Under the pieces are notes generated by a model. It saw nothing but the letters and a program-made list of their open reading frames with translations. It was not told the origin of the DNA and ran no database searches. Shown here piece by piece: positions 7,027 to 15,645 of a DNA stretch of 29,253 bases. Source of the stretch: JAJXWB01 sp036796555 (lineage in GTDB: Bacteria > Pseudomonadota > Alphaproteobacteria > Rhizobiales > Beijerinckiaceae); assembly GCA_036796555.1 (NCBI GenBank), contig DAIRCS010000033.1, positions 1 to 29,253 on the forward strand. The letters run 5' to 3'. Each line of letters opens with the position of its first letter. The stretch's first letter is position 1. A program made the position numbers and the translations under genes.

Positions 7027-7092
7027 GGACCGCGAGCCTTCAGGCTCGCATTTTCACCAAAAGAGGATTGCGAGCCTGAAGGCTCGCGGTCC
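7027..7092. repeat. Nested palindromic element, copy 1 (24-bp inverted repeats)
   Basis: Two perfect 24-bp inverted repeats (7027-7050 and 7069-7092) flank an 18-bp spacer. Each arm holds its own hairpin, GCGAGCC-TTCA-GGCTCGC. The RNA could fold either as two small hairpins or one long one. A near copy lies at 14661-14724. It occupies nearly the whole gap between the binding protein gene and pdxY and may terminate, attenuate or stabilise that transcript. Confidence 0.9.
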
Positions 7093-7103
7093 AATATTTC
7101 AGA

Positions 7104-7952
7104 ATGAACATCCTCTCCATCCAGTCCCACGTCGCCTACGGCCATGTCGGCAATTCCGCCGCCGTCTTCGCGCTTCAGCGCATGGGCGTCGAGGTCTGGC
7201 CGATCCACACCGTGCAATTCTCCAATCATCCGGGCTACGGCGCCTTTCGCGGCCGCGCCTTCGACGCGAAGCTGATCGACGATTGCGTGGCCGGCGTCGC
7301 CGAGCGCGGCGCGCTGGCGCGTTGCGACGGGCTCATCTCCGGCTATGTCGGCGCCGCCGAAATCGGCGAGGCCATTCTGCGCGCCGTCAGGCGCATGAAA
7401 CAGGAAAATCCGAACGCGCTCTATTGCTGCGACCCCGTGATCGGCGACGCCGGCCCCGGAATCTTCGTCAAGCCCGGCGTGCCGGAATTCTTTTCGACCT
7501 CCGCGCTGGCGGCCGCCGACGTCGTCACGCCCAATCACTTCGAGCTCGAATGGCTCAACGGCGCACCCATCGTCGGCATGACGGGCTTTCGCGCGGCTGT
7601 CGACGCGCTGCATGCCCGCGGGCCGAAGATCGTGCTCGTCACCTCGGCGCATCTCGCCGACACGCCCGACGATTGCGTCGATCTCTTCGTCTCGTCGTTC
7701 GAAGGCGTGTTCCGCCTCCGCACGCCGCGCCTGCCGGAGGATTTCAACGGCGCCGGCGACGCCATCGCCGCGCTCTTCTTCGCGCAATGCCTGGCGACGA
7801 AATCGCCGAAGGCCGCGCTCGAACGCGCGGGCGCGGCGATCTACGGCGTTCTCAAACGCACGCACGAGGAAGGCGCGCGCGAGCTTCTGCTCGTCGAGGC
7901 GCAGGACGAGATCGTCGCGCCGACGAACGTCTTCGCCGCCGAACCGCTCTGA
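7104..7952 (+). CDS. pdxY: Pyridoxal kinase
   Basis: 282 residues, the usual size. The N-terminus MNILSIQSHVAYGHVGNSAAVF matches the PdxY/PdxK start (IQSHVxYGHxGNSA). YCCDPVIGDAGPGIFV and VVTPNHFELEWL are conserved ribokinase-fold motifs, and the anion hole/catalytic base is NGAGD (215-219, Asp219). The enzyme phosphorylates pyridoxal to pyridoxal 5'-phosphate with ATP in vitamin B6 salvage. The start fits the family exactly, though no ribosome site is evident; the leader contains the nested palindrome. It follows the ABC importer on the same strand and converges on the AsmA-like gene with 3 bp between stops. Confidence 0.92.
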   Translation: MNILSIQSHVAYGHVGNSAAVFALQRMGVEVWPIHTVQFSNHPGYGAFRGRAFDAKLIDDCVAGVAERGALARCDGLISGYVGAAEIGEAILRAVRRMKQENPNALYCCDPVIGDAGPGIFVKPGVPEFFSTSALAAADVVTPNHFELEWLNGAPIVGMTGFRAAVDALHARGPKIVLVTSAHLADTPDDCVDLFVSSFEGVFRLRTPRLPEDFNGAGDAIAALFFAQCLATKSPKAALERAGAAIYGVLKRTHEEGARELLLVEAQDEIVAPTNVFAAEPL

Positions 7953-7955
7953 TCC

Positions 7956-10900
7956 TCAATAGCGGCCAGCCGTCGACGGATCGGGCGCAACGCCGCGCCC
8001 AGCCGGCGCGAAGGCGGCGGGCGGGCGCGGCGCCGGTTTGGACTGCGGCTCGGATTGCGCAGGCGCGGCCTCCCGGCGCTCCGGTTGCGCGGGCGCCGCG
8101 CGCTTCGCGTCTTCGGACGCGCGCCGCTTTATTTCATCCGGCGCGCGGCGCCCGGCTTCCTCCTGCTCGCGGCGCGCTGCTTCCTCGGCGGCGCGCCGCT
8201 CCTCATCGTTGCGGCGGTCCATCTTGAGGCGCCGGTTGAAGAAGGCGCGTTCGTGAATGTCCGCCTCGAGGGCGGCATTGCGCTCGGTCTCGCGCGCGAT
8301 CGCGCGTTCGGCGAGCGCGGCGATGAGCGCATCCGCATTCACGCTGCGCGCCGGCGCCGCGGGAGCCCCGCGCCACGCGAGCTCGATGCGCGGCGCGGCG
8401 GACCAGCCCTGCGGCGCCGCCAGTTCGAGCGCCTCGCGCACATCCATTTCGCCGGCGCGCAGATCGAAGACGCCCGACAGCCGCGCATCGACATTGCCGA
8501 AGCGCAGCGCGACCGGCGCCAGCGCAACGCGGCCGGATGCGATGGTCGCATCGCTGTCGAACGGCGGCGGCGTCTGCGCGCCCGCGTCGAGCGCGCGCGC
8601 CAGCTCCACGGTCACGGCGCGCGGTTCGGGCGGGCTCTCGGATTTCTCCGCATCCGCCACGACCCGCGCCAGCGCGTCGGGCGCCGCGCGCGCGATCTGC
8701 GCGTCGGCGAATTTCAGGCGTGCCGAACCGGCGAGCGACGACACAAGTTCGGCCATCGAGCCGCCGGCCCCGGACATATCGAGCGCGCCGCCGACGCGCG
8801 CCGCGAACGGCCCTGCCGCAAGGGCGATCGCTTCGCCGCTCAGCCGCGCTTTGGCGAGCGCCGCGCCGCCCTCGCGCCTCAGCGCAACCTCGCCCGAAAT
8901 CCGTCCCTCGCCGAACGTCATCGACAGGTCGCGCGCGACCATCGACCCCGGCGCCAGCGCGAGCCGCATCTTCGCATCGCCCGCGACGATCCCGCCGCCG
9001 AGCGCGAGCCGCGCGACATCGAGCGTCACGTCCGCCTTCGGGGGATCGAAACGCGTTGCGGCGAATTTCAATGTCGGCCAGATCGCACCCCTGGACGTGG
9101 GCTGCGCCGGCCCGAGAACGAGCGCGACGAGGTCCGGCGCCGCCAGACGATCGAGCGCGAGCGCGCCGCTGACCGCGCCGGCCGTCGTGCGCGCGAGTTC
9201 GCCTTTCACCCTTGCGCCTGCGATCTCGGCGTCGAGCGCATCGAGCGCCAGTCCGCCGCCGTCGATGCGCATCTGCGCGCGGCCCTGCAGCGGCGCCGTC
9301 GTGGTGGGATCAGGCGCGCCGAAGGCGAACAGCGGCGCGAGGCGCGCCACGTCGGCGCTGTCGGCCGTCAGCGCGCCATGTGCGCTGGCCTGGTTAAGAG
9401 CGAGAAGGGTCTCGCCGTCGAAGCGCAGCGAAAGCCCTGCGAGATCGAGGCGCGCGCGCGTCTGCAGCGCGCCGCCGATCGCGCCTTCGCCCTGCGCCTC
9501 CAGGCGCGCGCCGCCGAGACCCTTGAGCGGCAGCACGGCCAGGCCCGCCTGCCGCAGCAGCGCCGCCGCCTCGCCCGCCTGCATGGCGAGATGCGCCTGC
9601 ATCCGCCCGGCGCCGGCGGGCGACGCCTGCGCGCTCATGCGCGTTCCGCCGGCTTCGCCGGACAGATTGAGCTGCGTGAAGGCGCCGCCCGCATCCATCG
9701 CCAGTCCGAGGGTCAGATGCGCGGGCGAAAAGGCGGCGGCGCGCGCAACAAAGGCGTCGCTCGCCGGTCCCGGCGCGATCCGGCGCACGAGCTGCGCGAG
9801 ATCGGCGAGCCTGTCGGCGTCGAGCTTGAAATCGAAACCGCCGCCCTGCGCCGTCGCGCGACCGGACCCGGAAAGATTCGCGCCGCCGAGATCGGCGACG
9901 GATAATTCATCGAGCGTCGAGACGCCCGCCGCACGCGAAAAAGCAAGCCGCAAACGGCCCGTCTCCGTCGAGGCGTCGCCGAGACGCGCGACGCGCAGAG
10001 CCTGCGCATCCAGCGAAAGCGCGAGATCGTCCTGCGACGCGACGGCTGCGAGCGCGCGAAGATCCGGCAGGCCGTCGACGTCGATCACCGAGGCGGCGAG
10101 CCGCGCGGTGAGCCTGCTCGCGCTCGCGGGCGTCGCGGCGCGCCAGTCGATCGCGCCCGACAATTTCGAGCGGTCGATGTCGAGCGCGCGCGCATCGAGC
10201 GCGAGGCCGTCGGCGCGGGCGCGCACGCGGCCGTCGAAGACGAGCCGCGCCACACCGCCCGCCGACAGCCATCGCGCGACCTGCGGCGCCGCGGGCGCGA
10301 CATATTTCGCAAGCCTGCCCGCATCGCGCGTGTCCAGCTTCAGCGCGCCGTCGAGCGTCTTCGCTCCCGCGACGTCGAATGCGCCGTCGTAACGCAGGCG
10401 CGTGCGGCCCGGCAATCCGGCGTCGGCGGTGTAACGCGGCTGTGCGCCGTTCGCGCGCGCGACGGCGACGACGACATTGGTCAGCGCCTCGCCGCCGAGC
10501 AGGACGCTGTCGGAGGCGAGCGACGCGCGCAGATCGAGCGCCGGCGCCGCCCGGGCGAGATCGAGAACGCCGTAGGCGGCGCGAAAACGGTCGAGATCGA
10601 GGCTCGCGGCCTTCAGCCGCGCGTCGAGACCGCCGGAGCGCGACACTTCGGCGTCGCCCGTGAAATTGAGCGCATGGTCGTCGTCGCCGAGGCGCGCGTC
10701 GATGCTCTCCGCACGCAGCGCCGCGCCGGTCGCCGAAATTGCGAAGGAGGCGCGCGCCGGCGCCCCGCCGAGCGGCGCGACCGCGACCGCCTGCCCGACG
10801 AATTGCGGCGCGCCGTCCACGAGACCAAGATCGCCGGTCGCCTCGACATGCGCTTTCGTCGCGGCGTCGTCGAAGGAGAGCTTGCCGCGCAGCTTTCCGT

Positions 10901-11456
10901 TGTCGAGAGCGCCGGTCGAAAAGGAAAAGGCGATGTCGCGCCCGTCGCGCCACGCGCCCTGCCCGCGAAACGGACCGGCGAGCGTGTCGGCCGCGCCGCT
11001 CATCTCGACATGCTCGAACGTCAGCGGCGCAGCGCCCGCTATGCGCACGGTCGCGTCGCTCAACTGAAAGCGCGCGACCGCGACGCGCGCGTCCCGCGCG
11101 CCGACAACGTCGAGGCGCGCGGGATCGAGCGCGACCTCCGCATGATCGAGCGCGATCTCGGTGAATTCGAAGGCGCCGCGCAGCAGCGCCGGCGCGGACA
11201 GCTCCAGCGTCGTCGCCCTGGCGCGCAATGCGAGCCCCGGCCGCTCGGCCGTGAGCGCGCCGGCGGTGAGGCGCGGCGCCGGCAGGAGCCGCAGCCGCAC
11301 CGGTCCTTCGAGGGCGACGCGGCCGCCGAAATTCGCGCCGAGCCTCTGCGCGATCGCCGCGCTGTGCTTCGTCCAGTCGACGAACGGCGGCGCAACGAGC
11401 GCGGCCGCGAGCGCGACCACGATGCAGGCGGCGACGATCGTCAGGATTTCGCGCAA
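7956..11456 (-). CDS. AsmA-like inner-membrane/periplasmic protein
   Basis: 1166 residues, translated from TTG at 11456 with GAGG a few bases upstream. An N-terminal membrane helix (ILTIVAACIVVALAAALVAPPFVDW) and the following HSAAIAQRLGANFGGRVALEGPVRLRLLPAPRLTA are the classic AsmA start. A long repetitive beta-rich region follows, typical of AsmA/TamB-like bridges. A conserved AsmA C-terminal segment (LARALDAGAQTPP..VRFGNVDARLSGVFDLRAGEM-like) lies near residue 960-1030. The last roughly 100 residues are a charged Arg/Glu/Ala coiled stretch (DRRNDEERRAAEEAARREQE) then Pro-rich. AsmA relatives shape outer membrane lipid content. An operon with the MFS gene is possible (56-bp gap). Confidence 0.85.
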   Translation of the reverse strand: MREILTIVAACIVVALAAALVAPPFVDWTKHSAAIAQRLGANFGGRVALEGPVRLRLLPAPRLTAGALTAERPGLALRARATTLELSAPALLRGAFEFTEIALDHAEVALDPARLDVVGARDARVAVARFQLSDATVRIAGAAPLTFEHVEMSGAADTLAGPFRGQGAWRDGRDIAFSFSTGALDNGKLRGKLSFDDAATKAHVEATGDLGLVDGAPQFVGQAVAVAPLGGAPARASFAISATGAALRAESIDARLGDDDHALNFTGDAEVSRSGGLDARLKAASLDLDRFRAAYGVLDLARAAPALDLRASLASDSVLLGGEALTNVVVAVARANGAQPRYTADAGLPGRTRLRYDGAFDVAGAKTLDGALKLDTRDAGRLAKYVAPAAPQVARWLSAGGVARLVFDGRVRARADGLALDARALDIDRSKLSGAIDWRAATPASASRLTARLAASVIDVDGLPDLRALAAVASQDDLALSLDAQALRVARLGDASTETGRLRLAFSRAAGVSTLDELSVADLGGANLSGSGRATAQGGGFDFKLDADRLADLAQLVRRIAPGPASDAFVARAAAFSPAHLTLGLAMDAGGAFTQLNLSGEAGGTRMSAQASPAGAGRMQAHLAMQAGEAAALLRQAGLAVLPLKGLGGARLEAQGEGAIGGALQTRARLDLAGLSLRFDGETLLALNQASAHGALTADSADVARLAPLFAFGAPDPTTTAPLQGRAQMRIDGGGLALDALDAEIAGARVKGELARTTAGAVSGALALDRLAAPDLVALVLGPAQPTSRGAIWPTLKFAATRFDPPKADVTLDVARLALGGGIVAGDAKMRLALAPGSMVARDLSMTFGEGRISGEVALRREGGAALAKARLSGEAIALAAGPFAARVGGALDMSGAGGSMAELVSSLAGSARLKFADAQIARAAPDALARVVADAEKSESPPEPRAVTVELARALDAGAQTPPPFDSDATIASGRVALAPVALRFGNVDARLSGVFDLRAGEMDVREALELAAPQGWSAAPRIELAWRGAPAAPARSVNADALIAALAERAIARETERNAALEADIHERAFFNRRLKMDRRNDEERRAAEEAARREQEEAGRRAPDEIKRRASEDAKRAAPAQPERREAAPAQSEPQSKPAPRPPAAFAPAGRGVAPDPSTAGRY

Positions 11457-11512
11457 GGACCCTCGTTCGATTCCGCTGACAGTCTAGCGCAATTCGTGGC
11501 CTGCGGATGGCG

Positions 11513-12949
11513 TCAGTCGCGCGCCGACAGCGGCCGCGCCACGCTTTCGAGCGAGCGCCGCTCGGCCGCCACGCCCCAGCGCAGCGCCGCCGCGGCCGCT
11601 CCGATCATGCAGGCCGCGCCGAACAGATAGCCGGCGAACAACGCGAGCCGCGAGCCCGTGCCGATCAATTGCCCGAATATATAGGGCGCGGCGACGCCGC
11701 CGAGCGCCGTGCCGAATGCGTAGAATAGCGCGATGGCGAGGGCGCGGATCTCCACGGGGAAGATTTCGCTGACCGTGAGATAGGCGGCGCTCGCCGCCGC
11801 CGAGGCGACGAAGAACACGCAGGACCAGACAAGCGTCTGCTGATGCGCATCGAGCGCACCGCGCCAGAAGAGATAGCCGGCGACCGCGAGCGCGACGCCC
11901 GAGGCGGCGTAGGTCGCCGCGATCATCGGCCGGCGGCCGAGCGTGTCGAACAGCGGCCCGAGGATGAACGGCCCCAGCACGTTGCCGAGCGCGAAGGGAA
12001 TGAGATGCCAGCCGACCTGGTCCGGCGGCACGGCGTAGAAGCGCGTCAGGATGAGCGCGTAGGTGAAGAAGATCGCGTTGTAGAAGAAGGCCTGCGCGCC
12101 CATCAGCGCGAGGCCGACGAAAGAGCGCGTGCGATGGGTGCGCACGATCGCCTCGTAGACTTCGCCGAGCGGCGTATGCGTGCGCGCGGCGAAGGCGAGC
12201 TTCGGCGCATCGCTCAATTCCGCGAGCTTGTGGCCGGCCGCGCGAAAATCGTCCTCGATCTGGTCGACGATCGCCTCCGCCTCGGCCGGCCTGCCGTGGA
12301 TCGCGAGCCACCGCGGGCTTTCCGGCAGGAAGGCGCGCAACGCGAGGATGACGAGGCCGATCGCCGCGCCGATGAAGAAGGCGAGCCGCCAGCCGAGATC
12401 GGGAGCGAAGCGCGCGGGATCGAGCAGCACGATGGACGCCGCCGCGCCCGCGGCCGCGCCGAGCCAGAAGGTGCCGTTGATCGCGAGATCGACGCGGCCG
12501 CGATAGCGCGCGGGCATCAGCTCCTGGATGGTGGAATTGATCGCGGCGTATTCGCCGCCGATGCCGGCGCCGGTCAGCAGCCGGAACAGGCAGAAGCTGG
12601 GCAGGCTCCAGGAAAAGGCGGTCGCGCCGGTGGCGACGAGATAGAGCGCGAGCGTGATGAAGAACAGTTTCTTGCGGCCGAGCCGATCCGTCAGCCAGCC
12701 GAACAGCAGCGCGCCGGCGACGGCGCCCGCGAGATAGAAACTCGAGGCGAGCCCGACGTCCGCATCGGAGAAATGCAGGCGCGGCGAGGCCTTGAGCGCG
12801 CCGGCGATGGCCCCGGCGATCGTCACCTCCAGCCCGTCGAGCACCCAGGTGATCCCGAGCGCGACGGCGACCAGCGTGTGGAAGCGCCCCCACGGCAGGC
12901 GGTCGAGGCGCTGGGGGATATCGGTGAGGACGGTGGACGGCGCGTTCAT
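11513..12949 (-). CDS. MFS transporter, sugar/metabolite:H+ symporter type
   Basis: 478 residues from ATG at 12949 (MNAPSTVL); ATG at 12958 is an alternative, and neither has a clear ribosome site. Twelve hydrophobic segments fit a major facilitator. The loop 2-3 motif is GWLTDRLGRKK, loop 8-9 has GPLFDTLGRRP, and PESPRWL after helix 6 is shared with sugar- and aromatic-acid-type symporters. GAGIGGEYAAINSTIQELMPARYRGR is the conserved helix 4 region of metabolite:H+ symporters. Substrate unknown. The gene is followed on the same strand by the AsmA-like gene and preceded by a repeat block. Confidence 0.88.
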   Translation of the reverse strand: MNAPSTVLTDIPQRLDRLPWGRFHTLVAVALGITWVLDGLEVTIAGAIAGALKASPRLHFSDADVGLASSFYLAGAVAGALLFGWLTDRLGRKKLFFITLALYLVATGATAFSWSLPSFCLFRLLTGAGIGGEYAAINSTIQELMPARYRGRVDLAINGTFWLGAAAGAAASIVLLDPARFAPDLGWRLAFFIGAAIGLVILALRAFLPESPRWLAIHGRPAEAEAIVDQIEDDFRAAGHKLAELSDAPKLAFAARTHTPLGEVYEAIVRTHRTRSFVGLALMGAQAFFYNAIFFTYALILTRFYAVPPDQVGWHLIPFALGNVLGPFILGPLFDTLGRRPMIAATYAASGVALAVAGYLFWRGALDAHQQTLVWSCVFFVASAAASAAYLTVSEIFPVEIRALAIALFYAFGTALGGVAAPYIFGQLIGTGSRLALFAGYLFGAACMIGAAAAALRWGVAAERRSLESVARPLSARD

Positions 12950-12995
12950 GCATGGCATGAACGCGACAGGGGGGAGAGGGTTGCGTGCGCGCCTA

Positions 12996-13140
12996 CCTCC
13001 CCGCTTGCGGGGAGGTCGCATCGCGCAGCGATGCGGGTGGGGTTGCAAGCGACCGGGCGCGACGACCAATCGCTTGCGAGCGGATTGATCCCCACCCCCG
13101 CCGCTACGCGGCGGACCCTCCCCGCAAGCGGGGAGGGAGG
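12996..13140. repeat. Large REP-type inverted repeat (CCTCCCCGCTTGCGGGGAGG family)
   Basis: The left end CCTCCCCGCTTGCGGGGAGG (12996-13015), then GCAGCGATGCGGGTGGGG. The right end mirrors it with CCCCACCC, CGCCGCTACGCGGCGG and CCCTCCCCGCAAGCGGGGAGG (near 13090-13140). The whole forms a branched inverted structure about 145 bp long. A related element is at 26001-26120. Confidence 0.85.
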
Positions 13141-13149
13141 CAAAGGCCC

Positions 13150-14580
13150 CTACGCGTCGAGCACCTTTCCCGGATTCATGATGTTCTGCGGATCGAGCGC
13201 GCGCTTGATCGCGCGCATCACGTTCAGCGTCTCCGGCGAATGCTCTTCGCGCATGTATTTGATCTTGGCCTGGCCGACGCCGTGCTCGCCGGTGCAGGTG
13301 CCGCCCATGTCGAGCGCGCGGCGCACAAGGCGCTCGACGAAGGTCTTGGCCTTGGCGACGTCATCGGGATCGCCGGGGTCGAACTGCGGGCCGGTGTGGA
13401 AATTCCCGTCCCCGACATGGCCGACGACCGGCGCGACGATGCCGATGCGCTCGGCGTCCTCGATCGTCTGCGTCACGCAATCGGCGAGCCGCGAGATCGG
13501 CACGCAGACGTCGGTCGAGAAGCCCGACATTTCCGGCTTGCGCTTCAGCGTCTGGTGCGCCCAGTAGACGTCGTGGCGCGCCTGCCAGAGTTTCGTGCGC
13601 TCCTCGGGCTTCGTCGTCCAGTTGAACGGACCGCCGCCATTGGCTTCGGCCAATTCCTTGAAGCGCGCGGTCTGCTCCTCCACACCCTTTTCGGTGCCGT
13701 GGAATTCGAGGAACAGCATCGGCGCTTCGTTGAGGCCGAGCTTGGCGTAATTGTTGAAGGCGCGCACGGTCAGGGGATCGACGAGTTCGATGCGCGCGAT
13801 CGGCAGGCCCGACTGGATCGTCTCGATGACGGTGTCGCAGGCGGCCTTGATCGACGGGAACTGGCAAGTCGCGGCCGAAATCGCTTCCGGGATTCCATAG
13901 AGCTTCAGCGTGATCTCGGTGATGATGCCGAGCGTGCCTTCGGAACCCACGAACAGCCGCGTGAGATCGTAGCCTGCGGAAGATTTCTTCGCGCGCCGCG
14001 CCGTCTTGACGATCCGACCGTCCGGCATGACCACGGTCAGCGCCAGCACATTGTCCTTCATCGTGCCGTAGCGCACGGCGTTGGTGCCGGACGCGCGCGT
14101 CGCGCACATGCCGCCGATGGAGGCGTCGGCGCCGGGATCGATCGGGAAGAACAGGCCGGTGTCGCGCAGATAATCGTTCAGCGCCTTGCGCGTGACGCCG
14201 GGCTGCAGCACGACGTCGAGATCCTCGGCATGGACCTCGAGAATGTTGTTCATCTGCGAGACGTCGATGCAGACGCCGCCGTAGGGCGCGTTGGTATGGC
14301 CTTCGAGCGACGTGTTGGTGCCGAGCGCGATCACCGGAACGCCGTGCGCTGCGCAGATCTTCACGGCGTCCGAGACGTCTTCCGTCGATTGCGCGAAGAT
14401 CACCGCGTCCGGCGGCTGGTTCGGCGTCCAGGAGAGATTGTGGCCATGCTGTTCGCGCACGGCCATCGAGGTGACGAGCCGGTTGCCGAAGCGCGCGGCG
14501 AGCTCGCCGACGGTCGCGTCGATTTCGGCCTGCGGCGGACGCTGCGTCAGCCGCGCGATGGCGGGATCGTGTTCGGTCAC
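13150..14580 (-). CDS. FAD-linked oxidase: D-lactate dehydrogenase (cytochrome)/GlcD-like
   Basis: 476 residues from GTG at 14580, preceded by CGGGAGAG; an in-frame TTG at 14610 is possible but lacks as good a site. The FAD-binding PCMH domain shows PVIALGTNTSLEGH, GADASIGGMCATRASGTNAVRYGTMKDNV and GSEGTLGIITEITLKL. The C-terminal domain has VGHVGDGNFH and CTGEHGVGQAK, with His residues that help substrate and metal binding in this family (FAD_binding_4 plus FAD-oxidase_C). The enzyme likely oxidises D-lactate or another D-2-hydroxyacid and passes electrons to cytochrome c or quinone. D-2-hydroxyglutarate or glycolate cannot be excluded. It stands alone between repeats, so the partner is unclear. 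Confidence 0.88.
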   Translation of the reverse strand: MTEHDPAIARLTQRPPQAEIDATVGELAARFGNRLVTSMAVREQHGHNLSWTPNQPPDAVIFAQSTEDVSDAVKICAAHGVPVIALGTNTSLEGHTNAPYGGVCIDVSQMNNILEVHAEDLDVVLQPGVTRKALNDYLRDTGLFFPIDPGADASIGGMCATRASGTNAVRYGTMKDNVLALTVVMPDGRIVKTARRAKKSSAGYDLTRLFVGSEGTLGIITEITLKLYGIPEAISAATCQFPSIKAACDTVIETIQSGLPIARIELVDPLTVRAFNNYAKLGLNEAPMLFLEFHGTEKGVEEQTARFKELAEANGGGPFNWTTKPEERTKLWQARHDVYWAHQTLKRKPEMSGFSTDVCVPISRLADCVTQTIEDAERIGIVAPVVGHVGDGNFHTGPQFDPGDPDDVAKAKTFVERLVRRALDMGGTCTGEHGVGQAKIKYMREEHSPETLNVMRAIKRALDPQNIMNPGKVLDA

Positions 14581-14660
14581 TTGGGCTCTCCCGGACAGGT
14601 TTTGGCGCAATCTATCCCTCGCGCCCGGGCGCGTCGAGGCGCGGGATCAAGGACGCCGAT

Positions 14661-14724
14661 GGACCGAGAGCCTTCAGGCTCGCTCGATCCATCGCCGGGA
14701 TGCGAGCCTGAAGGCTCGCGGTCC
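14661..14724. repeat. Nested palindromic element, copy 2
   Basis: The right arm 14701-14724 is identical to 7069-7092; the left arm 14661-14683 differs from 7027-7049 at one base (GAGAGCC for GCGAGCC). The spacer (17 bp) is unrelated to that of copy 1. It lies between the stop of the DUF1993 gene (14729) and the start of the FAD-oxidase gene. Confidence 0.9.
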
Positions 14725-14728
14725 TTGG

Positions 14729-15247
14729 TTACTTCTTGATCCGCATCGGTCCCGTGAAGTCGCGCTTGCCGAGCGGCGCGCCCTTCATGCGCAGCAGATC
14801 GTAGGCCGTCGCCGCATGGAAATGCAGGTTGGGCGTGGAGAACGACATCAGGAAATTCTCGGCCGTGAACGGCAGCTTCACGTCGCGGAACTCGAAAAAC
14901 ATGTCCTTGCCTTCCAGCGCATCGATCTCCTCGCGCGTCACGGCCTTCAGCATCGTGCGGGCGTCCGCCACGATCTGCTGCAGGCCTGCATAATCCTTGG
15001 GCCCATCCATGCGGGGCGAGAAGGTTCCCTTCCGCACGCCCTCGATCGCGCCCTGCGAATGATGCACGACCGATATGACCTGAAAGCGGAACGGCAGCAT
15101 GTCCGGCCACAACCGCGATTCGACGATTTCCTCCAGCGCGCCGGGCTTGTCGGCGAAATGGGCGCGCCCCTTCTCGAGAAAGCCCGCGACGCCCGTCAGC
15201 GCCTGCAGAAAACCGGCGATGCTGACGTCGTAGAGAGAAATGGCCAT
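14729..15247 (-). CDS. DUF1993 family protein
   Basis: 172 residues from ATG at 15247, with AAGGAGCG just upstream as ribosome site. The N-terminus SLYDVSIAGFLQALTGVAGFLEKG and the later SPRMDGPKDYAGLQQIVADARTML and FLMSFSTPNLHFHAATAYDLLRMKG match the DUF1993 family, a helical DinB-like fold. No enzymatic function is established. His residues (VHHSQG, HFHAATAYD) could bind metal as in DinB relatives, which is inference. The protein is cytoplasmic by lack of a signal. The divergent small gene starts 94-166 bp away. Confidence 0.85.
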   Translation of the reverse strand: MAISLYDVSIAGFLQALTGVAGFLEKGRAHFADKPGALEEIVESRLWPDMLPFRFQVISVVHHSQGAIEGVRKGTFSPRMDGPKDYAGLQQIVADARTMLKAVTREEIDALEGKDMFFEFRDVKLPFTAENFLMSFSTPNLHFHAATAYDLLRMKGAPLGKRDFTGPMRIKK

Positions 15248-15413
15248 GGCGCGCTCCTTGCTATGCGTTTCCGATGTTGTCTGGCTTGCGGCAGGCTAAC
15301 CGCTCGAGCGCGGAAGACAAGCGCGCGGCCACATTGCACATATGACTTTCGGGACTGCCGGGCCTGTCTGCGCCGGTGTATTGCGCCGCCATATTTCACG
15401 TTGGGATTTGTCC

Positions 15414-15644
15414 ATGCTCGGGCCGGCCGATATCGCCGATTGGGACGAAGACGAAAGCGATCGTCTGCGCGCCGAAATCCGTCTTCTGCCGATCATGCGC
15501 CGCATGAAGGACGAGCCGCGCGCCGCGCAGGAGACGCTCGGGCCGGCGCTCGCCGCGCGGCTCGAATGCTTTCGCCGCAACGGGCGGCGCCCCGTGCAGG
15601 AATTGCGGAGCCTGCTCGACGATCTGCGGCGCGCGCGCTTCTAG
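15414..15644 (+). CDS. Small hypothetical protein
   Basis: From ATG 15414 the protein has 76 residues: MLGPADIADWDEDESDRLRAEIRLLPIMRRMKDEP... ending LRSLLDDLRRARF. An in-frame ATG at 15342 would extend it by 24 residues (MTFGTAGPVCAGVLRRHISRWDLS) but has no ribosome site; the acidic-helical composition begins at 15414. It looks soluble, with amphipathic helices and alternating charges. I recognise no family. It converges on the SulP gene with one base between stops (15644 and 15646). Coding status is moderately supported by amino-acid composition; no domain evidence. Confidence 0.5.
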   Translation: MLGPADIADWDEDESDRLRAEIRLLPIMRRMKDEPRAAQETLGPALAARLECFRRNGRRPVQELRSLLDDLRRARF

Positions 15645-15645
15645 A

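Noticed and set aside
11843..13567. Long plus-strand open frame opposite the MFS and FAD-oxidase genes
   Set aside because: Crosses two real genes and a repeat; Arg/Glu-rich shadow composition with no recognisable domain.
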